DNA of 58,240 nucleotides from Qipengyuania sp. (lineage in GTDB: Bacteria; Pseudomonadota; Alphaproteobacteria; Sphingomonadales; Sphingomonadaceae). Positions within the stretch are counted from its first letter, which is position 1. Each line of letters begins with the position of its first letter. The DNA lies in NCBI GenBank assembly GCA_019745075.1, contig JAIETR010000012.1, forward strand, positions 1-58,240, written 5' to 3'. Made by a program: the position numbers and the translations under genes. This document shows positions 18,756 through 27,225 of this stretch, in pieces. The notes under the pieces are model-generated. The model had not been told where the DNA came from. It saw only the letters and a list, made by a program, of their open reading frames with translations, and ran no database searches.

Positions 18756-18923
18756 ATGCTGAACGGGTCGATCGGCCCAACCCGCCGAGACCTGCCGCGC
18801 TGGGCCTTCCTGCCGGGAGTCGCGGCGGTGGCGGTGCCGCAGATCGCGGTCCAGTCGCCCGATCTCGCCGGGCTGTTGGCCAATCTGCGCCACGAGGGTC
18901 ATCCGCCGCTCGCGCCGGAATGA
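18756..18923 (+). CDS. Possible 55-aa protein of unknown function
   Basis: Small open frame in the 349-bp gap between the zincin-like and hemerythrin genes. It has an AGGAG site about 10 bp before ATG 18756 and encodes MLNGSIGPTRRDLPRWAFLP followed by a hydrophobic GVAAVAVPQIAV. Family not recognised. The upstream part of the gap (18637-18755) has no gene. Confidence 0.3.
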   Translation: MLNGSIGPTRRDLPRWAFLPGVAAVAVPQIAVQSPDLAGLLANLRHEGHPPLAPE

Positions 18924-18985
18924 ACCGGAACCAGCCCATCGCACGCCTGTTCATGGCTCGACATCGCCGCAAAGGGGCATTCGAC

Positions 18986-19480
18986 ATGGATGGATCGGAA
19001 GACATTTTCGCCCGGCTCAAGGAAGATCACGACCGGCACCGCAATCTGCTCGACCGGCTGCTCGACACCGCCACCGCGGGAAGCGCGGCGCGCGCCGCCA
19101 TCTTCGAGACCTTGACCAAGGAGCTCAAGGGCCATGCCGCGGCCGAAGAGCAAGCGCTCTACTCGACCATGCTCCGCAAGCCTCGGACGACCGCCGAGAC
19201 GCGCCACTCCGTCGCCGAACATCACGAGATCGAGGAAGCACTCAACAATCTGGCAGCCACCGACATCTCGAGCGACGCCTGGCTCACCAGGTTCAAGGAG
19301 CTCGACCACCGCTACCGCCATCACATCGACGAGGAGGAAAACGAGCACTTCCCGGATTTCGAGCGGTACTTGACGGACGAGGACCGCGCGTGGATGCGCT
19401 CGGTGTTCGAGCGCCGCAAGCGCGAGGAAACGGCCGCGGCGGAAGTGACCCCGGAGAAGAAGGAAGACGCAAAGGAGTAG
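18986..19480 (+). CDS. Hemerythrin HHE-domain protein
   Basis: 164 residues, helical, with the HHE cation-binding pattern: KEDHDRHRNLLDRLL (first His), LKGHAAAEEQALY (His/Glu), SVAEHHEIEEAL and HHIDEEENEHFPDFE (last His/Glu group). Such domains bind a di-iron centre and sense or store O2/NO or iron. The ATG at 18986 is used (AAGGGG site upstream). A charged tail follows the domain. The phospholipase-D-like gene starts 2 bp after its stop, so the two are likely co-transcribed. Confidence 0.87.
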   Translation: MDGSEDIFARLKEDHDRHRNLLDRLLDTATAGSAARAAIFETLTKELKGHAAAEEQALYSTMLRKPRTTAETRHSVAEHHEIEEALNNLAATDISSDAWLTRFKELDHRYRHHIDEEENEHFPDFERYLTDEDRAWMRSVFERRKREETAAAEVTPEKKEDAKE

Positions 19481-19482
19481 CG

Positions 19483-21039
19483 GTGCCGGGGGAGGAAGAC
19501 AGGAGGCGCGACGGATCCGGCGGAGCGGATCACGGGGCCGAAGCCGATGGGAGCGTGTGGCGCTACGCCCACGCCGAGCGCGCCAGCGTGATCGTGGATG
19601 CCGAGGACTATTTTCTGCACATGCAGAGCGCGATGCTGGCCGCCAGGACGCGCGTGTTCCTGATCGGATGGGATTTCGACACCCGCATCCACCTCACCCA
19701 CGGCCGCCGCTGGTGGCAGCGGCCATTTCGCAAGACACACCCCTCGCGCCTTGGCAGTTTCATCGGCTGGCTGCCCCGCCACCGCCCGGGCCTGCACGTC
19801 TACATCCTGAAATGGCGGGTTAGCGTACTGCAATTCCTGACGCGCGGCACGATGTTCTGGGACCTGTTGCGCTGGGCGCGGCACACGCGGATCAGCTTCA
19901 AGTTCGACAGCGCGCATCCGCTGGGCTGTTCGCACCACCAGAAGATCGCGGTGCTCGACCACCGCCTCGCGGTGTGCGGCGGCATCGACATGACCGACAA
20001 GCGCTGGGACACGCGCGCGCATCGCGAGAACGAGCCCCGGCGGCGTACCGTGCATCGCACGCGCTACTGCCCCTGGCACGACGCGACCATGATGATGGAA
20101 GGCGATGTTGCCGCGGCGCTGGCAGAGATCGGACACGGCCGGTGGGAACGCGCGGGAGGCGGCAAACTTCCATCGATCGAGGCGCGCAAGGCCAGCCTCT
20201 GGCCCGAAAAGCTGCCGGTCCAGTTCGAGAACGTGGAGATCGGAATCGCGCGCACCCGCGCCGAATATCGCGATTGCGGCGATCTGCGCGAGATCGAGGC
20301 GCTGTTCCTACGCCATATCCGCGAGGCCGAGCGCTTCATCTATGCCGAGAGCCAGTATTTCGCCTCGCGCAAGGTGGCCGAGGCGATCACCGCGCGTTTG
20401 CAGGAAACCGAGCCGCCCGAGATCGTGATCGTCCATCCCGCCAATGCCGACGGCTGGCTCGAGCAGCAGGCGATGGACCATGCCCGCGCGGCGCTGGTGC
20501 GGGCGATCGACGAGGCCGATCGCCACGACCGCTTTTCGCTATGGATGCCTTTTGTCGGAGACGCGGCGATCTACTGCCATGCAAAGCTGATGATCGTCGA
20601 CGACGCGGTGGTGCGCATCGGCTCGGCCAATCTCAACAACCGCTCGCTGGGCCTCGACAGCGAGTGCGACGTGTTCATCGATTCGCGCCGGCCGAACAAC
20701 GGACATGCAGCAAAGGCGATCGCCGCTTTGCGCTGCTCGTTGCTGGCGGAGCACCTCGGCTTGCGCGAGCATGACATGCCTCAGCTGTTCGAGCACCATG
20801 GTTCGATGCGCTCTTTGATCGAGAACGAGGGCACCGCCGGTGGCCGCCATCTGAAGCGCTATCGCCCGCCTGTGCTGAGCGAGGTCGAGCGCAGGCTCGC
20901 CGAGTCCGAACTGCTCGATCCGGAATGCCCCGAGGACATGTTCGAACCCTTTGCCAAGGGCGGGCTGTTCCGGCAGGGAGGGCGTCTGGCGCGCCTCGAG
21001 ACGCGCGCGTTCCGGCGGCGGAGAAAGGCCCCACGATGA
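19483..21039 (+). CDS. Phospholipase D-like protein (cardiolipin-synthase-like)
   Basis: About 518 residues with two HKD motifs: HHQKIAVLDHRLAVCGGID (about residue 150) and CHAKLMIVDDAVVRIGSANL (about residue 368), each followed by the expected G-G/S sequence. The VFLIGWDFDTRIHL region is typical of bacterial PLD proteins that act on phospholipid head groups. GTG 19483 is the likely start (GGAG of the preceding stop region nearby), but the true N-terminus could lie a little further in (before WRYAHAERASVIVDAEDYF). Its stop overlaps folE by 4 bp. Confidence 0.82.
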   Translation: MPGEEDRRRDGSGGADHGAEADGSVWRYAHAERASVIVDAEDYFLHMQSAMLAARTRVFLIGWDFDTRIHLTHGRRWWQRPFRKTHPSRLGSFIGWLPRHRPGLHVYILKWRVSVLQFLTRGTMFWDLLRWARHTRISFKFDSAHPLGCSHHQKIAVLDHRLAVCGGIDMTDKRWDTRAHRENEPRRRTVHRTRYCPWHDATMMMEGDVAAALAEIGHGRWERAGGGKLPSIEARKASLWPEKLPVQFENVEIGIARTRAEYRDCGDLREIEALFLRHIREAERFIYAESQYFASRKVAEAITARLQETEPPEIVIVHPANADGWLEQQAMDHARAALVRAIDEADRHDRFSLWMPFVGDAAIYCHAKLMIVDDAVVRIGSANLNNRSLGLDSECDVFIDSRRPNNGHAAKAIAALRCSLLAEHLGLREHDMPQLFEHHGSMRSLIENEGTAGGRHLKRYRPPVLSEVERRLAESELLDPECPEDMFEPFAKGGLFRQGGRLARLETRAFRRRRKAPR

Positions 21040-21644
21040 GCAGCCTCGTCGGCCCCGACGAAGACGATCCCACCGGCAAGCCGCCGGTGCCCGAGGCGGT
21101 CCGGGCCGCTGTGCGAACACTGATCGAGTGGGCCGGGGACGATCCCGGCCGCGAAGGTCTGCGCGACACGCCGAGCCGGGTCGCGCGGGCGTGGAAGGAA
21201 TATTGCCTGGGCTATGGCGAGGATCCGGCCTTTCACCTCAGCCGGGTGTTCCAGGAGGTGGGCGGCTACGACGAGATCGTGCTTCTCAAGGACATCCCGT
21301 TCCAGTCGCATTGCGAACATCACATGGCGCCCATCATCGGGGTGGCGCACATCGCCTATCTGCCGACCGATTTCGTGGTGGGAATCTCCAAGCTGGCGCG
21401 CGTGCTGCACGGCTTCGCCCGCCGACTTCAGGTGCAGGAGCGGCTCACGGCGGAGGTCGCGCAGTGCATCTGGGACCATCTCAAGCCGCAGGGCGTGGCG
21501 GTGGTGATCGAGGCCAGCCATGCCTGCATGACCGCGCGCGGCGTGCGCACGCCGGGTGTCCGTATGACCACCAGCCGGATGATGGGCGCCTTCCGGGACG
21601 ATCAGAAGAGCCGCGAGGAAGTGCTCAAGCTGATGGGCTATTGA
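21036..21644 (+). CDS. folE: GTP cyclohydrolase I
   Basis: 202 residues. It makes dihydroneopterin triphosphate, the first step of folate/tetrahydrobiopterin synthesis. PFQSHCEHHMAPIIGVAHI carries the zinc Cys and catalytic His residues, and EASHACMTARGVRTPG supplies the second zinc Cys. GREGLRDTPSRVARAW is the normal N-terminal block. ATG 21036 overlaps the upstream phospholipase stop. It ends at a strong hairpin terminator. Confidence 0.95.
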   Translation: MSSLVGPDEDDPTGKPPVPEAVRAAVRTLIEWAGDDPGREGLRDTPSRVARAWKEYCLGYGEDPAFHLSRVFQEVGGYDEIVLLKDIPFQSHCEHHMAPIIGVAHIAYLPTDFVVGISKLARVLHGFARRLQVQERLTAEVAQCIWDHLKPQGVAVVIEASHACMTARGVRTPGVRMTTSRMMGAFRDDQKSREEVLKLMGY

Positions 21645-21645
21645 A

Positions 21646-21688
21646 CGGGTGAGGGCGGGGCGCCTTTGCCGCGCCCTCACCCGATTTT
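21646..21688. terminator. Hairpin terminator between convergent folE and peroxiredoxin genes
   Basis: A 12-bp perfect stem (CGGGTGAGGGCG with CGCCCTCACCCG) with an inner GGC/GCC pair and a TTTT run on the folE side. It lies exactly between two convergent stops, so it probably ends transcription from both directions. Confidence 0.88.
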
Positions 21689-22167
21689 CAAAGCTGGCCG
21701 AGCATGTGCTCCGCGCTCGAGACGGAGAAGTCGCCCGGCTGCTCGACGTTGAGTGACTTCACCACGCCGTCCTCGACGATCATCGAATAGCGCTGGCCGC
21801 GCTTGCCCATGCCGAAGCCCGAGCCGTCCATGGTCAAGCCGACCGCCTCGGCGAACTCGCCATTGCCGTCGGCGAGCATGGTGACATCGTCGGCGCCGGC
21901 GGAGGCTTTCCAGGCCCCCATTACGAAGGCGTCGTTGACCGAGGTGGCGACGATCTCGTCCACGCCTTTCGCCTTGAGTTCGGCCGCCTTGTCGACATAG
22001 CCGGGCAGATGGCGCGCCGAGCAGGTCGGCGTGAAGGCGCCCGGCACCGAGAACAGCGCCACGGTCTTGCCCTTGAAATAGTCTCCGGACCGCACCTTTT
22101 CCGGACCCTCGGAGCCGGCCTTGGTCAGTGTGACATCGGGAAGCTTGTCGCCCACGGAAATCGTCAT
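21688..22167 (-). CDS. Peroxiredoxin, Prx5/AhpE-like type
   Basis: 159 residues. The peroxidatic Cys sits in SVPGAFTPTCSARHLPGYVD (PxxxTxxC motif, about residue 49). The N-terminus is ISVGDKLPDVTL, and VNDAFVMGAWK and KRGQRYSMIVEDGVVK follow the Prx5 pattern. No obvious resolving Cys is present, so it is probably a 1-Cys or glutathione/glutaredoxin-dependent enzyme that reduces H2O2 and alkyl hydroperoxides. Start ATG 22167 with a GGATCC-like site. A 172-bp gap to the next gene (22168-22339) shows nothing clear. Confidence 0.92.
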   Translation of the reverse strand: MTISVGDKLPDVTLTKAGSEGPEKVRSGDYFKGKTVALFSVPGAFTPTCSARHLPGYVDKAAELKAKGVDEIVATSVNDAFVMGAWKASAGADDVTMLADGNGEFAEAVGLTMDGSGFGMGKRGQRYSMIVEDGVVKSLNVEQPGDFSVSSAEHMLGQL

Positions 22168-22339
22168 CGTCTCGGATCCTTTCGCCTGACGTTGGTCGCC
22201 CGACTTAGTTGCACGAGCGCCGGGCGCAACCCCGCGGGCATGGTAAAGATCGCTTCACCGTGCATCTTTAAATCTAAGTAAACGCCTTTGCGCCATCATT
22301 CTCCAGACGGGCACGGGAGCCCGTGGGGAGACCAGGGTC

Positions 22340-22810
22340 ATGACATTCATCAAATTCGCCGCCGCGTCGTTCGCCGCCGCAGCGGTTCTCGCAACGCCTG
22401 TCTCGGTGCAGGCCGGTTCCGCCAACGACCAGGCCGAAGCCGTGCGCAAGCTCGACATCATGCTGATGGTCACTTCGCTGCGCTGCCGGCGCACGGCCGA
22501 CAATTTCCAGGCGGATTACCAGCGCTTTTCGAGCAGCCACCTTACCGCGCTCAATGCCGCGAGCCGGACGCTGCAGGCCGATCTGGTGAAGAAGGGCGGA
22601 GCCGCCGGGGCGAAGCGTGCACTCGACAAGATCAGTGTAGGCATGGCCAATGAATACGGCAACGGCCACCCTTGGCTGGGTTGCGGCGAGCTCAAGCAGA
22701 TCGCTCGCGAACTCGCCGCCGACAAGAACTCGGCGCAGCTGGCGTCGGCCGCCGACGATCTGCTGGCGAGCCGGCCGCGCGGTCAGTGGGCGATGGCCGG
22801 CACACGCTGA
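22340..22810 (+). CDS. Small secreted protein upstream of ahcY
   Basis: 156 residues with a clear Sec signal peptide (TFIKFAAASFAAAAVLATPVSVQA). The mature part is helical, with a Cys in SLRCRRTADNF and another in WLGCGELKQIA, which may form a disulfide. Family not recognised beyond being a sphingomonad-like conserved periplasmic protein. Its position 142 bp before ahcY invites mis-annotation as an adenosylhomocysteinase partner; the sequence gives no support for catalysis. ATG 22340 is the only start that yields a signal peptide. Confidence 0.7.
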   Translation: MTFIKFAAASFAAAAVLATPVSVQAGSANDQAEAVRKLDIMLMVTSLRCRRTADNFQADYQRFSSSHLTALNAASRTLQADLVKKGGAAGAKRALDKISVGMANEYGNGHPWLGCGELKQIARELAADKNSAQLASAADDLLASRPRGQWAMAGTR

Positions 22811-22866
22811 GGCATTTCGACGGGGGCCGGGGCGGGGGCGGTTGCCCTCGCCTGCGGGAGGGGCTA

Positions 22867-22896
22867 GGGGCGGCGCCGATTTCTCGGCGCCGCCCC
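22867..22896 (+). other. Strong 13-bp hairpin in the ahcY leader
   Basis: GGGGCGGCGCCGA pairs with TCGGCGCCGCCCC around a TTTC loop, 56 bp before the ahcY start. A second, weaker GC hairpin (CCCTC...GAGGG, about 22845-22862) precedes it. No T-run follows, so it is not a classical terminator; it may be a repetitive palindromic element or a leader structure. Confidence 0.45.
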
Positions 22897-22951
22897 CGGT
22901 TCGTTTCGGGTCGTTCGGGCAGCGCACCCATGCCGACCCGAAGGACACCCC

Positions 22952-24376
22952 GTGATTCAGTTCACCGACTATGTCGTCAAGGACATTGCGCTCGCCGATT
23001 ATGGCCGCGCCGAAATCAGGATCGCCGAAACCGAGATGCCGGGCCTGATGGCCACCCGCGAGGAATTCGGCGAGGCGCGGCCGCTCGAGGGCGCGCGGAT
23101 CACCGGCTCGCTCCACATGACGATCCAGACCGCGGTGCTGATCGAGACGCTGGTGGCGCTGGGCGCGGAAGTCCGCTGGGCGACCTGCAACATCTTTTCC
23201 ACCCAGGACCATGCCGCCGCCGCGATCGCCGCGGCCAACATCCCGGTGTTCGCGATCAAGGGCGAGAGCCTGGCCGAATATTGGGACTATGTCGGCAGCA
23301 TCTTCGATTGGTCGACCGACGAGGATCCCGACCGCACGGCCAACCTCATCCTCGACGATGGCGGCGACGCCACCATGTTCGCGCTGTGGGGCGCGCGGCT
23401 CGAGGCGGGCGAGACCCTGCCGGAGCCCGGCAACGCCGAGGAAATCGAGTTCCAGCGCGCGCTCAAGGCCTTCGTGAAGGCCAAGCCGGGCTATCTCACC
23501 GCCAGCGTCAAGGCGATCAAGGGCGTCTCGGAAGAGACCACCACAGGCGTCCACCGCCTCTATCACCTCGCAAAGCAGGGCAAGCTGCCGTTCCCGGCCA
23601 TCAATGTGAACGACAGCGTCACCAAGTCCAAGTTCGACAACCTCTACGGCTGCCGCGAATCGCTGGTCGATGCGATCCGCCGGGCAACCGACGTGATGCT
23701 GTCGGGCAAGGTCGCCTGCGTTGCCGGCTATGGCGACGTCGGCAAGGGCAGCGCGCAGAGCTTGCGCAACGGCGGCGCGCGCGTGCTCGTGACCGAAATC
23801 GACCCTATCTGCGCGCTCCAGGCGGCGATGGAAGGCTATGAGGTCGTGACGATGGAGGATGCGGTGACCCGCGCCGACATCTTCGTCACCACCACCGGCA
23901 ACGAGGACGTCATCACCGCCGAGCACATGAAGGCGATGAAGCCGATGGCGATCGTCTGCAACATCGGCCACTTCGACAGCGAGATCCAGATCTCGGCGCT
24001 CAACAACTACGAATGGACCGAGCTCAAGCCCGGCACCGACCTGGTCAAGTTCCCCCCTGAAAATGACCAGCCGGCCAAGGAGATCATCGTGCTGGCCAAG
24101 GGCCGCCTGGTGAACCTGGCCTGCGCCACCGGGCACCCGAGTTTTGTGATGAGCTGTTCGTTCACCAACCAGACGCTGGCGCAGATCGAGCTGTGGACCA
24201 GGTCGGGCGAGTATGAGAACGACGTCTATGTGCTGCCCAAGCACCTTGACGAGAAGGTCGCGGCGCTTCATCTCGACAAGCTGGGCGTGAAGCTGACCAG
24301 GCTCAGCCGGCGCCAGGCCGACTACATCGGCGTGCCGGTGGAAGGCCCCTACAAGCCCGAGCATTACCGGTATTGA
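22952..24376 (+). CDS. ahcY: Adenosylhomocysteinase
   Basis: 474 residues. It hydrolyses S-adenosylhomocysteine to adenosine and homocysteine, keeping methylation reactions running. Motifs: [56 protein letters not shown] (substrate Asp/Lys), [16 protein letters not shown] (NAD-binding) and the C-terminal [11 protein letters not shown]...PYKPEHYRY. The length includes the ~40-residue insert of the long bacterial/eukaryotic form. The GTG at 22952 gives [12 protein letters not shown], the usual start. Confidence 0.96.
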   Translation: MIQFTDYVVKDIALADYGRAEIRIAETEMPGLMATREEFGEARPLEGARITGSLHMTIQTAVLIETLVALGAEVRWATCNIFSTQDHAAAAIAAANIPVFAIKGESLAEYWDYVGSIFDWSTDEDPDRTANLILDDGGDATMFALWGARLEAGETLPEPGNAEEIEFQRALKAFVKAKPGYLTASVKAIKGVSEETTTGVHRLYHLAKQGKLPFPAINVNDSVTKSKFDNLYGCRESLVDAIRRATDVMLSGKVACVAGYGDVGKGSAQSLRNGGARVLVTEIDPICALQAAMEGYEVVTMEDAVTRADIFVTTTGNEDVITAEHMKAMKPMAIVCNIGHFDSEIQISALNNYEWTELKPGTDLVKFPPENDQPAKEIIVLAKGRLVNLACATGHPSFVMSCSFTNQTLAQIELWTRSGEYENDVYVLPKHLDEKVAALHLDKLGVKLTRLSRRQADYIGVPVEGPYKPEHYRY

Positions 24377-24445
24377 GAGCGGCCGGGCGGTGAAGCGTGG
24401 CTGCCGCCGTTGCATCGCGGCGGGGCTCGCCTTAGCGACGGCGGC

Positions 24446-26791
24446 ATGAGCGACGCCTCGCCCGCCCTTCTCGTCGTCGTCGGACTGTTGCTGGCGTTGT
24501 GGACCGCCGGCGCGGGGTGGGTGATGCTTCGTGCCAGCACGCGCGCGGCGCAAAGCGAGGGCTCGCGCAAGACCGCGCGCCGGCTTGCGCGGATGATCGA
24601 GGATGCGCCCGCGATCCCGATGCTGGTGCGGACCGACGGGCGGATCGAGGCTCCGGATCGGCTCGCGGGCTGGCTCGGCCTCGAAACCCTGCCCCAGTAT
24701 CTCGGCGATCTGGCCGGCGCCGACGGCAAGGGTCTGTCGGCGGACCAGGTCGCCGATCTCTCCGAAGCGGTGCGGCGCACGCAGAAGACCGCGGCGCCCT
24801 TCGCCTATTCGATCACCCCGCCCGGCTCGCGGCGCGGACTGGCGCTGCGCGGCCTGCTCGCCGATCCGGCGGTGTCGCCAAGCGGCTCGGCGCTGGTATG
24901 GATATTCGACTTCACCGAGAGCGAGCGCGAGCTGGCTCAGCTGCGCCGCGAGGCGGCGCGCGCTCGCGAGGATTTCGCCGCGCTGGTCGGCCTGATCGAG
25001 GCCGCGCCCATCCCGATGTGGTTCCGCGGCAACGATCACAAGCTCCGCCTCGTCAACGCATCCTATGTCTCGGCGGTCGGCGGCTCGGGTCCGGAGGCGG
25101 TGGTCGAGGGACAGATCGAGCTGGTGGAGGAGAGCGGCGGCCTCACCGCGGGCGAGGTGGCGCGCCGCGCCGCCGACCGCCGCAAGCCGCTCGAGCGGGT
25201 GGTCACCGCCACGATCAACGGCGCGCGGCGCACCCTGCGCGTGACCGATCTGCCGCTCGCCGCCGAAGGGGTCGCGGGTTACGCCATCGACATCGAGGAT
25301 ATGGAGGAGGTGGCGCGCGCCTTTCGCGCCTTCCGCGACGCGCAGCGCTCGATGCTCGATCAGATCTCGATCGGGGTGGCGCAGTTCGATGCCGAGCGGC
25401 GCATGTCCTTCGCCAATCAGCCGTTCTACCGGGTCTTCAACCTGCCGCCGGGCGTGGTGGGAGAGCGAACCGCGTTCGAACAGGTGCTGCGCCTGGCGCG
25501 CGAGCAGGGCCGCATCCCCGAAGTGCGCGACTTTCCCGCGTGGCGCGAGGAGAAGGCCGACTGGTTCACGCGCAGCGAGCCCATCGAGGAGCATTGGCCG
25601 CTTCCCGACAGCGTCCATCTGCGCATCGTCGCCCAACCGATGCCCGACGGAGGGCTGGTGATGATCGCCGAGGACCGGACCGAGCAGCTCGCGCTTTCGG
25701 CGGGCCGCGACACGCTGCTCCGCACCCGCGCGGCGACCTTCGACAATCTGTTCGAGGCCCTGGCGGTGTTCGCGCCGGACGGGCATCTCGACCTGTGGAA
25801 CCGCGGCTTCCCCCATGCCTGGGGGATCGAGCCCGAACAGCTCGAGGCCAAGCCCCAGGCCGGCGCGATGCTGGAGGCCATCGCGGGCAAGCTGGCCGAT
25901 CCGACGCGCATCGGCGCCATCGGCGAGGTGATCCGCCAGGCGACGCTGGATCGCCATCGCGGCGAGGGCGTGGCCGAACTCGCGGATGGGCGAACGCTCG
26001 ACTACGCCTGCGTGCCGCTGCCCGACGGCAACGGGCTGTTCACGGTGCTCGACGTGACCTCCTCGCGCCAGGCGGAAGACGCGCTGCGCGAACGCAACCG
26101 CGCGCTCGAGGAAGCGGACGCGGTCATGACCCGGTTCCTGGCGAACATGAGCTATGAGTTCCGCACGCCATTGACCTCGATCGGCGGATTCGCGGAGCTG
26201 CTGGTCAGCGGGGTCGCGGGCGAGCTGAGTCCGAAGGCGCGGGAATATGCGCAGGCCATCGCGCTCTCGGCCGGCAAGCTGACCGAGCAGGTCGAGAACG
26301 TGCTCGACCTGTCGCAGAGCGAGGCGGGCCTGATGCCGCTCCACAAGCGCCCGCTCGAATTGCTGGAGCTGCTGTCCAAGATCGTGAGGGAGCGCGAAGG
26401 GCGGATCGTGGACGCCGGCCTGACGCTCAACCTGCGCGGCGACGCCGGCCGCAAGATCGAGGCCGATGCCGCGCAATTGCAGCGCGCCTTCGCCCATTTG
26501 CTGGACAATGCCATCGCCGCGACCCCGCCGAACGGCCGCATCACCATCGAGATCAAACCGCTCGAGAACGGGACGCGGGTGACGATCGCCGACAACGGCG
26601 CCGGCATGACCCAGGCCGAGCTGGCCCGCGCGCTCGAGGGCTTGCGGGCGAGCGGCGACGGGATGGCGATGGAACGCCGCCAGGGCCTCGGCCTTCCGCT
26701 CGCCCGGCGCCTGATCGATGCACATGGCGGCACGCTCGAGCTTGCCAGCCGCAGGGGCTCGGGAACCACCGCCACCGTGACGCTTCCGTGA
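24446..26791 (+). CDS. divL: DivL-like kinase with Tyr in place of the phospho-acceptor His
   Basis: 781 residues: one N-terminal TM helix (ALLVVVGLLLALWTAGAGWV), several PAS-like regions (about residues 50-550), a dimerisation helix and an HATPase domain (LLDNAIAAT N-box, IADNGAGMTQ G1, GLGLPLARRLIDAHGG). The H-box reads NMSYEFRTPLTSIGGF, so Tyr570 occupies the position of the phosphorylated His. Caulobacter DivL (769 aa, Tyr550) has the same substitution and acts as a scaffold that tunes CckA and so CtrA during the cell cycle. Its place before tsaE also fits. The gene could also be a general PAS kinase pseudo-homologue, but length and Tyr favour DivL. Confidence 0.8.
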   Translation: MSDASPALLVVVGLLLALWTAGAGWVMLRASTRAAQSEGSRKTARRLARMIEDAPAIPMLVRTDGRIEAPDRLAGWLGLETLPQYLGDLAGADGKGLSADQVADLSEAVRRTQKTAAPFAYSITPPGSRRGLALRGLLADPAVSPSGSALVWIFDFTESERELAQLRREAARAREDFAALVGLIEAAPIPMWFRGNDHKLRLVNASYVSAVGGSGPEAVVEGQIELVEESGGLTAGEVARRAADRRKPLERVVTATINGARRTLRVTDLPLAAEGVAGYAIDIEDMEEVARAFRAFRDAQRSMLDQISIGVAQFDAERRMSFANQPFYRVFNLPPGVVGERTAFEQVLRLAREQGRIPEVRDFPAWREEKADWFTRSEPIEEHWPLPDSVHLRIVAQPMPDGGLVMIAEDRTEQLALSAGRDTLLRTRAATFDNLFEALAVFAPDGHLDLWNRGFPHAWGIEPEQLEAKPQAGAMLEAIAGKLADPTRIGAIGEVIRQATLDRHRGEGVAELADGRTLDYACVPLPDGNGLFTVLDVTSSRQAEDALRERNRALEEADAVMTRFLANMSYEFRTPLTSIGGFAELLVSGVAGELSPKAREYAQAIALSAGKLTEQVENVLDLSQSEAGLMPLHKRPLELLELLSKIVREREGRIVDAGLTLNLRGDAGRKIEADAAQLQRAFAHLLDNAIAATPPNGRITIEIKPLENGTRVTIADNGAGMTQAELARALEGLRASGDGMAMERRQGLGLPLARRLIDAHGGTLELASRRGSGTTATVTLP

Positions 26792-27225
26792 TCGTCGATC
26801 TGCCCGATCTCGGCCGGGTGACCGCGCTTGGCTCGCGGATCGCAAGCCGCCTGCAAATCGGGGACGTCGTGGCCCTGTCCGGGCCGCTGGGCGCCGGGAA
26901 GACGACGCTGGCGCGGGCGATCGTCGCCGCGAGCGGGTACGCGGGGGAGGTGCCGTCGCCCACCTTCACGATCCTCGAGACCTATCCCGATTGTCGGCCG
27001 CCGCTGGTCCATGCCGATTTCTACCGTCTCGACCACCCGCGCGACGCCGCGGAACTGGGTTTGGACGATTATCGCCAGGACGCGGCGCTCATCGCCGAAT
27101 GGCCCGAGCGCGCCGGCGGCTTCGCGGACGAGCCGGGTTGCCTTTCCGTCACGCTGGAAGCCGTGGGCGAGGGGCGGCGGGCCATTGTCGAACCCGGCAC
27201 GGCCTGGCTAGGGCGCTGGGGATGA
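26788..27225 (+). CDS. tsaE: TsaE: tRNA threonylcarbamoyladenosine biosynthesis ATPase
   Basis: 145 residues. The Walker A motif GPLGAGKTTLAR (about residues 32-43) and VPSPTFTILETY, HADFYRLD and EWPERA are classical YjeE/TsaE blocks. It powers TsaBD in making t6A37 of ANN-decoding tRNAs. The GTG start at 26788 overlaps the divL stop by 4 bp, and the stop overlaps amgK. Confidence 0.94.
   Translation: MIVDLPDLGRVTALGSRIASRLQIGDVVALSGPLGAGKTTLARAIVAASGYAGEVPSPTFTILETYPDCRPPLVHADFYRLDHPRDAAELGLDDYRQDAALIAEWPERAGGFADEPGCLSVTLEAVGEGRRAIVEPGTAWLGRWG

Noticed and set aside
22340..22810. Calling the small secreted protein an adenosylhomocysteinase component
   Set aside because: It has a signal peptide and none of the catalytic or NAD-binding motifs; only its position links it to ahcY.
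22274..26845. A very long open frame (about 1500 codons) on the minus strand opposite ahcY and divL
   Set aside because: It lies opposite well-supported genes and is rich in R, A, H, D, the usual composition of an antisense frame in GC-rich codons. No domain is visible.
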